A stretch of DNA of 64,000 nt, from NCBI RefSeq assembly GCF_011617705.1, contig NZ_CP050154.1:1178001-1242000 (forward strand), in the 5' to 3' direction. Positions within the stretch are counted from its first letter, which is position 1; each line of letters begins with the position of its first letter. A program made the position numbers and the translations under genes. This document shows positions 52,766-62,713 of the stretch, one piece after another. This DNA comes from Brevibacterium limosum (GTDB taxonomy: Bacteria > Actinomycetota > Actinomycetes > Actinomycetales > Brevibacteriaceae). The notes below the pieces were generated by a model, which was not told the DNA's origin, made no database searches, and worked only from the letters and a program-made list of their open reading frames with translations.

Positions 52766-53997
52766 CGCGGACCTCCCTGCTGGTCGGACACCGACGGAGC
52801 AGGCCCTGGCTGGTCGGGTACCGACGGGGCAGGCCCGGGCTGGTCGGGTACCGACGGGGCAGGCCCGGGCTGGGGCGGAATTCCCACCGGCACCCGCTGG
52901 TGGGGCACCGGGCCGCCGGGACCGGGTGGGCCGCCTCGGCGAGGGCGCTTCGGGGTGATCGCCTTGAGACGAAGATACTCGCGGACTCCGAAGACGAGCT
53001 CCACGGCGATCCACGCGAAGACGAGGATGAGCGGGACCCAATAGTATTCGTCGACGGTGACCCGGCCGTCCTTCTTCACCAAAGCCTGATCGTATTTCGG
53101 CGCGGTGTAGACGCTGGAGATCGCACCGTTTCCGTCGCGATGGTGGTAGTCGACGCCGAGGTCCGAGGCGATCTGGCGCAGGTTGCCCTCGTCGATCTTC
53201 GAGACCCCCGGGTTGCCGTTGCGGTCCTGGATGTATTCGGGCGGTGCCTGATCGTCGGTGGTGTCGTCGGGGTCGCCGAGACCGGGAGCATTGCCGGGAT
53301 TGCCGACACCGGAGCCGTAGCCGAACGGCTGACGGTCGCGCATCTTCCCACCCTCTTCGGTGCCGTATCCGAATACGGCTCCGCTGTCGATGCGGGGGGC
53401 GAAGGACGACCACGAATCGGGGGTCTCCGACACCGTCTGCTCACCGTCGCCGAAGTAGAACACGACGTTCTCGTTCTCCGGACGGTCCTCATCGTTCGAG
53501 GTCATCCGCTTCTCGAGCTCCTCACCGGCCTCGGTGATCGAGGACCCCTTGGAGTTCAGGGACGACTCGGGGTCGAGGACGTCGACGGCGGAGGCGAAGG
53601 CAGCATGATCGGTCGTCAGCGGCATCACGGTGGCTGCGGTCGAGGCGAAGGTGATGATGCTCAGCCGGGTGCCGGGGAAGGCATCGGCGAGCTCGAGCAT
53701 GTCCTCCTTGACCCCTTCGAGGCGGGTGTCGTCCCCGTCGAAGTCCTCGGCGGCCATGGACGTCGTGACGTCGACGACGAAGTACACATCGGCACGCGCC
53801 TCGTATTCCTCAGTCGACGACTTGATCGGGATGCCCGGACGCGCCAGCGCGAGACCGAGCACGGCGACGACGCCCATCCGGACGAACCACTTCCAGCGCG
53901 CTCCGTCGCCGCGGATGGCCGGGATGATGCACACGGTGAACAGGGCGAGGACGACGAAGCCCCAGCCGAACCAGGTGAAGACGGGATCGAAGATCAT
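52762..53997 (-). CDS. VWA-domain membrane protein 2
   Basis: 411 aa: two N-terminal spans, a von Willebrand factor A domain with MIDAS DVTTSM (DxTxS) and a second metal residue in the FASTA segment, a C-terminal span, then a Pro-rich tail made of a tandem PGPAPSVPDQ repeat. ATG 53997 overlaps the preceding VWA gene stop. Such proteins act with MoxR ATPases as chaperone-like metal or complex assembly modules; the target is unknown. Confidence 0.85.
   Translation of the reverse strand: MIFDPVFTWFGWGFVVLALFTVCIIPAIRGDGARWKWFVRMGVVAVLGLALARPGIPIKSSTEEYEARADVYFVVDVTTSMAAEDFDGDDTRLEGVKEDMLELADAFPGTRLSIITFASTAATVMPLTTDHAAFASAVDVLDPESSLNSKGSSITEAGEELEKRMTSNDEDRPENENVVFYFGDGEQTVSETPDSWSSFAPRIDSGAVFGYGTEEGGKMRDRQPFGYGSGVGNPGNAPGLGDPDDTTDDQAPPEYIQDRNGNPGVSKIDEGNLRQIASDLGVDYHHRDGNGAISSVYTAPKYDQALVKKDGRVTVDEYYWVPLILVFAWIAVELVFGVREYLRLKAITPKRPRRGGPPGPGGPVPHQRVPVGIPPQPGPAPSVPDQPGPAPSVPDQPGPAPSVSDQQGGPR
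52779..52868 (-). repeat. 30-bp tandem repeat (three units) in a coding region
   Basis: Units at 52779-52808, 52809-52838 and 52839-52868 encode the repeated decapeptide PGPAPSVPDQ at the C-terminus of the VWA protein. Units 2 and 3 are identical; unit 1 differs at a few bases. Copy number may vary between strains. Confidence 0.9.
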
Positions 53998-54968
53998 GAC
54001 TTCGTCCTCCATGCCAGCACGAACACTCCGGCGAGGCCGAAGACGGCGATTCCGAGCGGGATCACCGGCATATCGTGGACGATCGTGTACGAACGTCCGG
54101 GTGTGTTCGCCGCTTCCTGGCTCTGGATCTCTTCGACGATGCGGTCGATCGTCGAGGCCGAGCCCATATCGAACTGTTCGCCGCCGGTGCGGTCGGACAC
54201 GGAACGCAGCTCCTTCGTCTGGGTGGTCGTCAGCACCGAGGGAGGGGAGAGGCTGTAGACGCGGACGTTCGCGTCGACGGCGATATCGGCGGCTTCGTTG
54301 AGTTCGAACAGCGGATCACCGGCGAGCATATTGTCGGTGGCGAAGATGACCGACCGGGACCGTTCCTCGTCCTTCCGGTCGAAGTTGTCGACACAGCTGA
54401 CGAGCCCGTCGCCGATGAGGGAGGAGCCGCCGATGTTCGGAGGTGAGGTCGACCATGAGTAGTCGGTGCCCTCGGCACCCCAGGTGCGGAACCCCTCCTC
54501 GGCTTCGGAGAGGAAGCTCTGGACCATGTCGTAGTCGTCGGTGAGCGGGAACGCGGAGACCGCGGTGGCATTGAACACGGTCAGACCGATGCGTTCGCCG
54601 TCGAAGCGGTCGACGAGCTCCTGATAGGACTCGAGCAGATCGGCATCGTAGCCGAGCATCGACCCCGACACGTCGAGGCAGAGCATGACATCACGCATCT
54701 TCCGCTCCGGGTTGACCGTCTCGACCCAAGCCGGGCGCGCGATTCCCGCGAGTGCGGAGAGTCCGGTGAGCACGATGACGCCGAGGAGGGCGACCGTGGT
54801 GACCAGCCGTCTGCGCATGGCCCGACGGAAACTCGGCAGGCTGGTCATCCGCCCGCTGTGGGCCACGGCCAGCGAGGACTCCGTCGACTTCGGCCGACGG
54901 AACCAGAAGACTGCGGCTGCGGCGAGGGCCAGGAGGATGAGCGCCAGCCACCAGAACATCAGGACCAT
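53994..54968 (-). CDS. VWA-domain membrane protein 1
   Basis: 324 aa: spans near residues 5-20 and 55-75, VWA domain with canonical MIDAS LDVSGSM and FNATAVSAFPLT, and a C-terminal span (PLGIAVFGLAGVFVLAW). BatA-like topology. It precedes the second VWA gene with a 4-bp overlap and follows the small membrane protein gene with a 10-bp overlap. Confidence 0.87.
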   Translation of the reverse strand: MVLMFWWLALILLALAAAAVFWFRRPKSTESSLAVAHSGRMTSLPSFRRAMRRRLVTTVALLGVIVLTGLSALAGIARPAWVETVNPERKMRDVMLCLDVSGSMLGYDADLLESYQELVDRFDGERIGLTVFNATAVSAFPLTDDYDMVQSFLSEAEEGFRTWGAEGTDYSWSTSPPNIGGSSLIGDGLVSCVDNFDRKDEERSRSVIFATDNMLAGDPLFELNEAADIAVDANVRVYSLSPPSVLTTTQTKELRSVSDRTGGEQFDMGSASTIDRIVEEIQSQEAANTPGRSYTIVHDMPVIPLGIAVFGLAGVFVLAWRTKS

Positions 54969-55411
54969 CGCGCCACCAGCTTCCGGGCCTCGGCGATCTG
55001 CGGCTGCAGACCGGCCGGTTCGGACTCGGCGAACTCCGCCTCGTAGAGACCGAGCAGGCAGTCGGCAAGGTCGTCGAGACCGGCGACGGCCGCGTCACGG
55101 TAGGTCAGATGCTCGGCTTTGACACCCCACGCATCATGGGCGAATTCGCGCACGATCGTCGCCAGCTGCTGTGCCGATTCGCGCACGTCCGCCGACTCCG
55201 CGCTCAAGTCCGTCTCGACTGCGCTGATGCGGGAGAGGTAGGTGCTGCGCACGGGAATCGGGATGCGCGGTCCGGCCGATGTGGTGGCCCCGGCGGCAGC
55301 GCGGAAGAGCGGGGCGAAGAAGTTTCCGAGCACCAGCAGCAGCACGAGGCAGGCCGCCACGTACCACGCCGGTGAGACCTCCAGGGGCCCGATCAGTTCA
55401 GCGGGGCCCAC
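54959..55411 (-). CDS. Small membrane protein of the MoxR operon
   Basis: 150 aa with one N-terminal span (WYVAACLVLLLVLGNFF) and a helical cytoplasmic part. GTG start at 55411, overlapping the DUF58 gene by 14 bp and the VWA gene by 10 bp. I do not recognise a family; position matches the DUF4381-like component of MoxR-VWA operons. Confidence 0.65.
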   Translation of the reverse strand: MGPAELIGPLEVSPAWYVAACLVLLLVLGNFFAPLFRAAAGATTSAGPRIPIPVRSTYLSRISAVETDLSAESADVRESAQQLATIVREFAHDAWGVKAEHLTYRDAAVAGLDDLADCLLGLYEAEFAESEPAGLQPQIAEARKLVARWS

Positions 55412-56282
55412 AGCGATGCCTCAGCAGAAGAGTGTGGAGCCGGCCGAGCGCCGACTTCGGATGATCGATTTCGATATGGGCGATCCCCAGCTTCGCGAGG
55501 AGATCGATGCGCTGCTGACGGCGGGCCGCCTCGGCGAGGGCGAATTCCTGCCTGACCTCGGGTTTCGACATCACCGAGGTCGGCAGCCCATGGTCGCGTC
55601 GGGCGACGTCGAACGGCGCCGAGGCGGCCGGCAGTCCGGCGAGGTCCGCGTCGGTGATCGTGATCCACAGGACCTCGTGCTGGGCGCGCAGCCGTCGGAT
55701 CGTCGCTTCGGCCTCGGGCCCCAGCGGAGCCTGATCGGAGATGACGACCAGGAGCATCCGATGCTTGATATGGCTGGTGATCCACTGCAGCTGGGTGTTG
55801 ATCGATCCGGGGGAGGTGTTGCCGGTCTCGGCGAGGATCTGCTGCAGGAGGTGTTCGAGGTGGGCCTCGCTGCCTTTCCGCGGGGATGCGGTGGTGTGGT
55901 CGGCGTGTCCGTGGATGAGCATGACGTCATCTGCGTGGCGGACGGCGAGGTAGCCGACCATCCCAGCCATGAGGATGGCCAGGTGGCGTTTGTCTGCTCC
56001 GGCGGAGGTGACGGCGTCGAAGTTCCGGGAGGTGTCGACGACGAGTCCGAGGATGTGCCGACGGTGGGCGACATAGCGTTTGACCAGGGGTTCGGTGTGC
56101 CTGGCGGTGGCTTTCCAGTCGATATCGCGGATCTCGTCACCGGGGATGTAGTCGCGCAGGTCGTCGAAGTCGAGGCTGTGGCCGTGGAAGACTGAGGAGT
56201 AGTCGCCGTCGAGGAGGCGCCGGGTCCGCCGGTGGGCGTGGATGGTCATCCGCGCCTTGATGCGATTGAGCAGGACAGTCAT
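55398..56282 (-). CDS. DUF58 domain protein
   Basis: 294 aa, with DUF58 block RDYIPGDEIRDIDWKATARH followed by a VWA-like remainder (LGLVVDTSRNFDA). It lies 12 bp after moxR, the standard MoxR-DUF58-VWA order. No membrane span is evident. Confidence 0.87.
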   Translation of the reverse strand: MTVLLNRIKARMTIHAHRRTRRLLDGDYSSVFHGHSLDFDDLRDYIPGDEIRDIDWKATARHTEPLVKRYVAHRRHILGLVVDTSRNFDAVTSAGADKRHLAILMAGMVGYLAVRHADDVMLIHGHADHTTASPRKGSEAHLEHLLQQILAETGNTSPGSINTQLQWITSHIKHRMLLVVISDQAPLGPEAEATIRRLRAQHEVLWITITDADLAGLPAASAPFDVARRDHGLPTSVMSKPEVRQEFALAEAARRQQRIDLLAKLGIAHIEIDHPKSALGRLHTLLLRHRCGPR

Positions 56283-56294
56283 CGGTATCGCCGA

Positions 56295-57290
56295 TCAGGG
56301 GGTGGGCACGGCCATGAGGAGGGCATCGACGATCTGGGCGCTCGTGATGTTCTCGGCGGCGGCTTCGAAGCCCAGTTGGATGCGGTGGGCCAACACCCGG
56401 TGGGCGAGGTCCTTGATGTCTTCGGGGATGACGTAGTTGCGACCGCGGATCATCGCCAGCGCCCGCCCGGCGTTCGTGAAGGCGATGGAGGCACGCGGGC
56501 TGGCGCCGTATTCGATGTATGGGGCGAACCGGCCGAGGTACTTCGCCGTATTGCGCGTGGCGTGGACGAGTTCGACGAGGTAGCGGGTGATGGCCGGGTC
56601 GATGTAGACGGTGCGGGCATAGCGCTGCATGGTCACGACGTCGTCGAGCGTGCAGGCCGGATCGGGCACCGAATCCCTGTCGAAGACTCCGGAGTCGAGG
56701 CGGGAGAGGATCTCGACCTCCTCGCCGGGACTCGGGTGGGTGAGCAGATCCTTGATCATGAACCGGTCGAGCTGAGCTTCGGGCAGCTGGTAGGTGCCTT
56801 CCTGCTCGATCGGGTTCTGTGTGGCCATGACGAGGAAGGGGCGGGGGAGTTCGAAGCGTTTGCCGCCGATCGTCGTCTGCTTCTCCTGCATGGCCTCGAG
56901 CATCGCCGACTGGGTCTTCGCCGACGACCGGTTGATCTCGTCGAGGAGGACGATGTTCGCATGCACCGGACCGAGCACGGTGTTGAACGAACCCTCATGC
57001 GCGTTGTAGATCTGCGAGCCGATGATGTCGGCCGGCAGCAGATCCGGGGTGCACTGGATGCGGGAGAACTTTCCGTCCACGGCATTGGCCAGAGCGGCGG
57101 CCGCCGTGGTCTTCGCCAGGCCCGGCACGCTCTCCAGCAGCAGGTGACCGCTGGAGAGGAGGCCGATGAGCAGGGATTCGCGCAGCCGCTGCTGGCCGAC
57201 GACGAAATGGTCGAGGTAGGACTCCAGGGCCTTGAGGATCGTCTGTGCGTGCGCGATCTCCTGCGTGTTCGCCGGTGCCGTTGCCGTCAT
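56295..57290 (-). CDS. MoxR-family AAA+ ATPase
   Basis: 331-aa AAA_3 ATPase. It has Walker A-region SVPGLAKTTAAAALA, Walker B VLLDEINRSSAKTQSAMLEA, sensor 1 FLVMATQNPIEQEGTYQLPE and the C-terminal GASPRASIAF sensor 2. The Walker A lysine is retained in GLAKTT, as in MoxR proteins. First gene of the operon; three short repeats lie directly upstream of it. Confidence 0.93.
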   Translation of the reverse strand: MTATAPANTQEIAHAQTILKALESYLDHFVVGQQRLRESLLIGLLSSGHLLLESVPGLAKTTAAAALANAVDGKFSRIQCTPDLLPADIIGSQIYNAHEGSFNTVLGPVHANIVLLDEINRSSAKTQSAMLEAMQEKQTTIGGKRFELPRPFLVMATQNPIEQEGTYQLPEAQLDRFMIKDLLTHPSPGEEVEILSRLDSGVFDRDSVPDPACTLDDVVTMQRYARTVYIDPAITRYLVELVHATRNTAKYLGRFAPYIEYGASPRASIAFTNAGRALAMIRGRNYVIPEDIKDLAHRVLAHRIQLGFEAAAENITSAQIVDALLMAVPTP

Positions 57291-57304
57291 GGTCCCTCAG
57301 TCTC

Positions 57305-57358
57305 TCGATGTCACTGGTATTTCGGTGTCACTGTGGTCGTTCGGTGTCACTGTGGTCG
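57305..57358 (-). promoter_or_regulatory. Iterated repeats upstream of moxR
   Basis: A 19-bp unit (TTCGGTGTCACTGTGGTCG) is repeated at 57321-57339 and 57340-57358, with a partial third copy (TCGATGTCACTGG) at 57305-57317. On the minus strand this gives three CAGTGACA boxes in the ~60 bp before the moxR ATG, likely a regulator binding array or promoter duplication. Confidence 0.5.
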
Positions 57359-57362
57359 TTCG

Positions 57363-57921
57363 ATCGCGCGAAATGGTGGATTCGTGTGGTCTCCAGCATA
57401 TTGGCTGGCACTGACATGGAACAGCCGTCGACGTTGCAGTGCTGACACACACGTCAGCGCCCCATCCCTCCGGCGACGGTCGGCCACCCACCGTTCACGG
57501 CGGGGCCATCTCATGTCAGGGCCGAGCTGTAGCGTCGACGAGAGAGGCAGAGGAAAGGAAGGAGGCAGCGTAAAGGATCCCGGTCATATCCGGAGAAGTT
57601 CACCGTCACCGAGGCGGCCGACCCGGCTGGCACGAAGGCTGCGCGGCGATGTGATCATCGCCCCCACCTCGACGTGACCGGCGCCGCACGAAACAGTTCG
57701 GAATCGTCGATCGAGGGCTGGCCGACATGCCCACAGGCAAAAATTTTTCCTGTGGAAAGCGGTGGAAAACGTCCGCGGAAAACAGGCCGAAAATCGGCTC
57801 GGGAGCCGCCGATGTCAGTGTCCGCGCAGGTGATGGAACTACACGAGTGTCGTTCACAGCCTGTGGACGATTGTGGACGGTGACGACACAGGGTGTGGAA
57901 CGTTCAAATGACACTGGTGTA
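57363..57921. other. Non-coding region between moxR and the nrd promoter
   Basis: No supported gene. It contains a purine-rich AAAGGAAGGAGG stretch near 57552-57565 that looks like a ribosome site but is not followed by a usable start, and a CCGAGGCGGCC motif at 57609. The 57720-57920 part is AT-richer and resembles an upstream promoter region. Confidence 0.5.
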
Positions 57922-57968
57922 ACACTGGATATAGGGGTAAGGTCTAACCCGAACACAACATCTAGTGG
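57922..57968. promoter_or_regulatory. Pair of NrdR-like boxes
   Basis: ACACTGGATATAGGGG (57922-57937) and ACACAACATCTAGTGG (57953-57968) resemble the NrdR consensus acaCwAtATaTwGtgt and are 31 bp apart start to start, the usual phasing of paired NrdR boxes. They precede nrdH by about 110 bp. Confidence 0.7.
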
Positions 57969-58075
57969 TCACCCCTGAGCCTGCGGCTCGTGATATTCAT
58001 CATGATCGAGCAGTTGACGGGGCACGGTCACAGCCATCAGAATGCCGAACTGCACAGCAGAATGAAGGAGTCGTC

Positions 58076-58321
58076 ATGATCACCGTGTACACCAAGCCAG
58101 CTTGCGTCCAGTGCAACGCCACCTACCGTGCTCTCGACGCCAAGGGCCTGAAGTACAAGTCGGTCGATCTCAGCGTCGACGAGAACGCCCTCGACGTCGT
58201 CAAGGCCATGGGCTACATGCAGGCTCCCGTCGTCGTCACCGACAACGACCACTGGTCGGGCTTCCGCCCGGACAAGATCGCCACCCTCACCGGCGAGAAG
58301 TCAGCTTCCGTCGTGGCCTGA
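58076..58321 (+). CDS. nrdH: NrdH glutaredoxin-like electron donor
   Basis: 81-aa thioredoxin-fold reductant of class Ib ribonucleotide reductase. It has the redox motif CVQC near the N-terminus and the conserved C-terminal segment [12 protein letters not shown] 58076 with AAGGAG upstream; longer frames upstream run into the regulatory boxes. nrdI follows after 2 bp. Confidence 0.96.
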   Translation: MITVYTKPACVQCNATYRALDAKGLKYKSVDLSVDENALDVVKAMGYMQAPVVVTDNDHWSGFRPDKIATLTGEKSASVVA

Positions 58322-58323
58322 CA

Positions 58324-58737
58324 ATGCTGCTGGTCTACTTCTCTGCCAACTCCGAGTACACGCATCGCTTCGTTGCGAAGCTGCGTCACCCGGCAGTGCG
58401 GTTGCCGACGTTGACCAAGGAGCCGACGCTGCGAGTGGATGAGCCATTCGTTCTCGTCACCCCCACCTACGGGGCCGGCCGCAATCGCGGGGCTGTTCCC
58501 AAACAAGTCATCAAATTCCTCAATGTCGAAGAGAACCGGCGCCATCTGGTCGGTGTCATCGGCGCCGGAAACACGAACTTCGGCGAGGACTACTGCCGCG
58601 CGGCCCACAAAGTCGCGGCAAAGTGCCAAGTACCCCTCATGTATCGAGTCGAACTCCTGGGCACTCAGGAGGATGTCGACGCTGTTAACCAAGGATTGGA
58701 CAAACTGTGCGCGAGCTCGCTGAAGACCGCAATGTAG
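58324..58737 (+). CDS. nrdI: NrdI flavodoxin-like protein
   Basis: 137-aa FMN protein that supplies the oxidant for Mn-tyrosyl radical assembly in NrdF. Motifs: [23 protein letters not shown] and [15 protein letters not shown]. It overlaps nrdE by 31 bp. Confidence 0.95.
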   Translation: MLLVYFSANSEYTHRFVAKLRHPAVRLPTLTKEPTLRVDEPFVLVTPTYGAGRNRGAVPKQVIKFLNVEENRRHLVGVIGAGNTNFGEDYCRAAHKVAAKCQVPLMYRVELLGTQEDVDAVNQGLDKLCASSLKTAM

Positions 58738-60869
58738 AGGACATCATCCGCGAAGAGACGGATCTGGATTACCACGCGCTCAACGCGATGCTGAACCTGT
58801 ACGACGAGGACGGCAGGATCCAGTTCGAGCGTGACAAGCAGGCTGCCCGGCAGTACTTCCTGCAGCACGTGAACAACAACACCGTCTTCTTCCACAACCT
58901 CAAGGAGAAGCTCGACTACCTCGTCGAGAAGGACTACTACGAGCCCGAGGTCCTTCAGCAGTACTCCTTCGAGTTCATCGAGCAGCTGTCGACGCGCGCC
59001 TATGATCAGAAGTTCCGCTTCCAGACCTTCCTCGGCGCATTCAAGTTCTACACCTCCTACACGCTGAAGACCTTCGACGGAAAGCGCTACCTCGAACGCT
59101 TCGAGGACCGCGTCGTCATGGTCGCTCTGTTCCTGGCTCGCGGAGACGAGACGCTGGCCACCCAGCTCGTCGACGAGATCATCTCCGGTCGCTTCCAGCC
59201 GGCCACCCCGACGTTCCTCAACGCCGGCAAGAGGCAGCGCGGTGAGCTCGTCTCCTGCTTCCTGCTGCGCATCGAAGACAATATGGAGTCGATCGGCCGC
59301 TCCATCAACTCCGCTCTGCAGCTGTCCAAGCGCGGCGGCGGTGTGGCCTTCGCTCTGACGAACATCCGCGAGTCCGGTGCCCCGATCAAGAAGATCGAGA
59401 ACCAGTCCTCCGGCGTCATCCCCGTCATGAAGCTGCTCGAAGACTCGTTCTCCTACGCCAACCAGCTCGGAGCACGCCAGGGCGCCGGCGCCGTGTACCT
59501 GCACGCCCACCACCCCGACATCTACAAGTTCCTCGACACCAAGCGCGAGAACGCCGATGAGAAGATCCGGATCAAGACCCTGTCCCTGGGCGTTGTGATC
59601 CCCGACATCACCTTCGAACTGGCCAAGCGCAACGAGGACATGTACCTCTTCAGCCCCTACGACGTCGAGCGCGTCTACGGTGTGCCCTTCTCCGACATCA
59701 ACGTAACCGAGAAGTACACCGAGCTCGTCGACAACGCCGCGATCAAGAAGAAGAAGATCAACGCTCGCGAGTTCTTCCAGACTCTGGCCGAGATCCAGTT
59801 CGAGTCCGGCTATCCGTACGTGATGTTCGAAGACACCGTCAACAAGGCGAACCCCATCGACGGCAAGATCATCATGTCTAACCTGTGCTCGGAGATCCTC
59901 CAGGTCTCCGAACCCAGCAAGTACGACGATGACCTCGGCTACGACGTCGTCGGCAAGGACATCTCCTGCAACCTCGGTTCGCTCAACATCGCTCTGACGA
60001 TGGACTCGAACAACTTCGGTCAGACCATCGCGACCGCGATCCGCGGGCTCACCGCCGTCGCCGAGACCTCGGACATCCAGTCCGTGCCCTCGATCGCACG
60101 CGGCAACGACATGTCGCACGCCATCGGCCTGGGACAGATGAACCTCCACGGCTACCTGGCTCGTGAGCACATCTACTACGGTTCCGATGAGGGCCTGGAC
60201 TTCACGAACATGTACTTCTACACTGTCGCCTACCACTGTGTGCGGGCGTCGATGGAGATCGCGAAGGAGCGCGGTGAGACCTTCGCCGGCTTCGAGCGGT
60301 CGAAGTACGCCACCGGCGAATACTTCGACAAGTACACCGATGAGGTCTGGCAGCCGCGCACCGCCCGAGTGGCCGAGCTGTTCTCCGAAGCGAACGTGCG
60401 CATCCCGACGCAGGACGACTGGCGCGAACTCAAGGCTCAAGTGGCCGAGCACGGCATCTTTAACCAGAACCTCCAGGCCGTGCCGCCGACCGGTTCGATC
60501 TCGTACATCAACAATTCGACCTCGTCGATCCACCCGGTCGCCTCGAAGATCGAAATCCGCAAGGAGGGCAAGGTCGGTCGTGTGTACTACCCGGCTCCCT
60601 TCATGGACAACGACAACCTCGAGTACTACCAGGATGCCTACGAGATCGGCTACGAGAAGATCATCGACACGTACGCCGAGGCCACGAAGCATGTGGACCA
60701 GGGGCTGTCGCTGACGCTGTTCTTCATGGACACCGCCACCACACGTGACATCAACAAGGCGCAGATCTACGCCTGGCGCAAGGGAATCAAGACCATCTAC
60801 TACATCCGGCTCCGGCAGCTCGCTCTGCAGGGCACGGAGGTCGAAGGCTGCGTTTCCTGCATGCTCTGA
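58707..60869 (+). CDS. nrdE: Class Ib ribonucleotide reductase alpha subunit
   Basis: 720-aa catalytic subunit reducing NDPs to dNDPs. Seen: active-site Cys in [13 protein letters not shown], the radical-bearing Cys in SNLCSEIL, the paired tyrosines in [11 protein letters not shown] and the C-terminal shuttle CVSCML. It lacks an N-terminal ATP cone, as expected for class Ib. GTG start 58707 lies inside the end of nrdI. A perfect hairpin separates it from nrdF. Confidence 0.96.
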   Translation: MRELAEDRNVEDIIREETDLDYHALNAMLNLYDEDGRIQFERDKQAARQYFLQHVNNNTVFFHNLKEKLDYLVEKDYYEPEVLQQYSFEFIEQLSTRAYDQKFRFQTFLGAFKFYTSYTLKTFDGKRYLERFEDRVVMVALFLARGDETLATQLVDEIISGRFQPATPTFLNAGKRQRGELVSCFLLRIEDNMESIGRSINSALQLSKRGGGVAFALTNIRESGAPIKKIENQSSGVIPVMKLLEDSFSYANQLGARQGAGAVYLHAHHPDIYKFLDTKRENADEKIRIKTLSLGVVIPDITFELAKRNEDMYLFSPYDVERVYGVPFSDINVTEKYTELVDNAAIKKKKINAREFFQTLAEIQFESGYPYVMFEDTVNKANPIDGKIIMSNLCSEILQVSEPSKYDDDLGYDVVGKDISCNLGSLNIALTMDSNNFGQTIATAIRGLTAVAETSDIQSVPSIARGNDMSHAIGLGQMNLHGYLAREHIYYGSDEGLDFTNMYFYTVAYHCVRASMEIAKERGETFAGFERSKYATGEYFDKYTDEVWQPRTARVAELFSEANVRIPTQDDWRELKAQVAEHGIFNQNLQAVPPTGSISYINNSTSSIHPVASKIEIRKEGKVGRVYYPAPFMDNDNLEYYQDAYEIGYEKIIDTYAEATKHVDQGLSLTLFFMDTATTRDINKAQIYAWRKGIKTIYYIRLRQLALQGTEVEGCVSCML

Positions 60870-60879
60870 TCAATGGAAT

Positions 60880-61987
<1,108 letters not shown>

Positions 61988-62010
61988 TCCCGCGCACCAC
62001 AGATACCGAT

Positions 62011-62052
62011 ACGGCCCATTCGAGCAAGCATGCTCGGATGGGCCGTTTGTCT
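62011..62052 (+). terminator. nrdF terminator
   Basis: Arms ACGGCCCATTCGAGCA (62011-62026) and TGCTCGGATGGGCCGT (62031-62046) pair with one mismatch around a 4-nt loop, followed by TTGTCTT. Confidence 0.85.
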
Positions 62053-62096
62053 TGGACGTAATAGATTGTGCCGCGATCGATTCGGCGGTGAATGAC

Positions 62097-62142
62097 AGAC
62101 GCCCACCTGCTGCTTAAAACCCGGCAGCAAGTGGGCGTCTTC
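62097..62142. terminator. Second hairpin between nrdF and the convergent small gene
   Basis: Arms 62097-62113 and 62124-62140 (core AGACGCCCAC / GTGGGCGTCT, one mismatch) with a 10-nt loop, followed by TCTC on + and GTCATTC on the minus strand. It probably terminates the minus-strand 56-codon gene or backs up the nrdF terminator. Confidence 0.65.
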
Positions 62143-62214
62143 TCAATCGGTGCGGATCAGGCCGGCCCGCGTGGGCAAACCTGATCCCTGCAGATCAGGG
62201 TGACCGTCGTCGAG

Positions 62215-62385
62215 TCAGGCGGCGGCCATCGGCGTGATCTCACGCAGCGAGGAGCCGGTGAACAGCACGAGGCGACCGGTCGCATCCTCGATCGTGATCT
62301 CGCCGGGAGCCTGGTGGCTGATCCGGGGATCGATCATTCCTGCGTGTGCGAGTCCGCGCTGGACCCACTGTGGGAACTCAGACAT
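62215..62385 (-). CDS. Small hypothetical protein, 56 aa
   Basis: Read on the minus strand, AAAGGAGGG precedes ATG 62385 by 4-5 nt, an excellent ribosome site, and the frame runs 56 codons to TGA. The product starts MSEFPQWVQRGLAHAG, contains GEITIEDATGRLVLFTG and ends ITPMAAA. It is soluble, with a predicted short beta hairpin; the IEDATGRL pattern looks like a small ligand-binding or regulatory fold. Codon use (GC-rich third positions) matches chromosomal genes. No known family recognised. Confidence 0.7.
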   Translation of the reverse strand: MSEFPQWVQRGLAHAGMIDPRISHQAPGEITIEDATGRLVLFTGSSLREITPMAAA

Positions 62386-62713
62386 GGTTCCCTCCTTTCT
62401 TCAGTTGTGAATAGCAGGCAACGACGCGCGCTATTCTTCAGGTTCTCAAGTCGGCGATTGGGTGATCGCCATGGGGATCTGCGATTCGAAGAGACACAGT
62501 GTCCGGAACATTCATCTGCAAAGTCGAACCACGATCGGGGCCTACGACTTCAAAAGCTAGTCGTCAGGAGCAACGCAACGATCGGTTCGATGAATGCGGA
62601 CAACTTCGAACGCTAAGAACAAGCATAGCGCGCGCATGCTCGGGTTGTCCACTCGAGTTCAGAGACCTCGAGTCAGGTTCGCTGAACTCTCGCCGAGGCG
62701 GCCCTGATTTCCC
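62386..62713. other. Intergenic region upstream of the small gene
   Basis: No gene seen. It should hold the promoter of the 56-codon gene and the 3' end of the carboxypeptidase transcript. A CGCCGAGGCGGCC motif lies at 62691-62703, 11 bp after which the carboxypeptidase stop occurs. Confidence 0.5.

Noticed and set aside
57321-57362. CRISPR-like repeat
   Set aside because: Two adjacent 19-bp units without spacers; a tandem repeat near a promoter.
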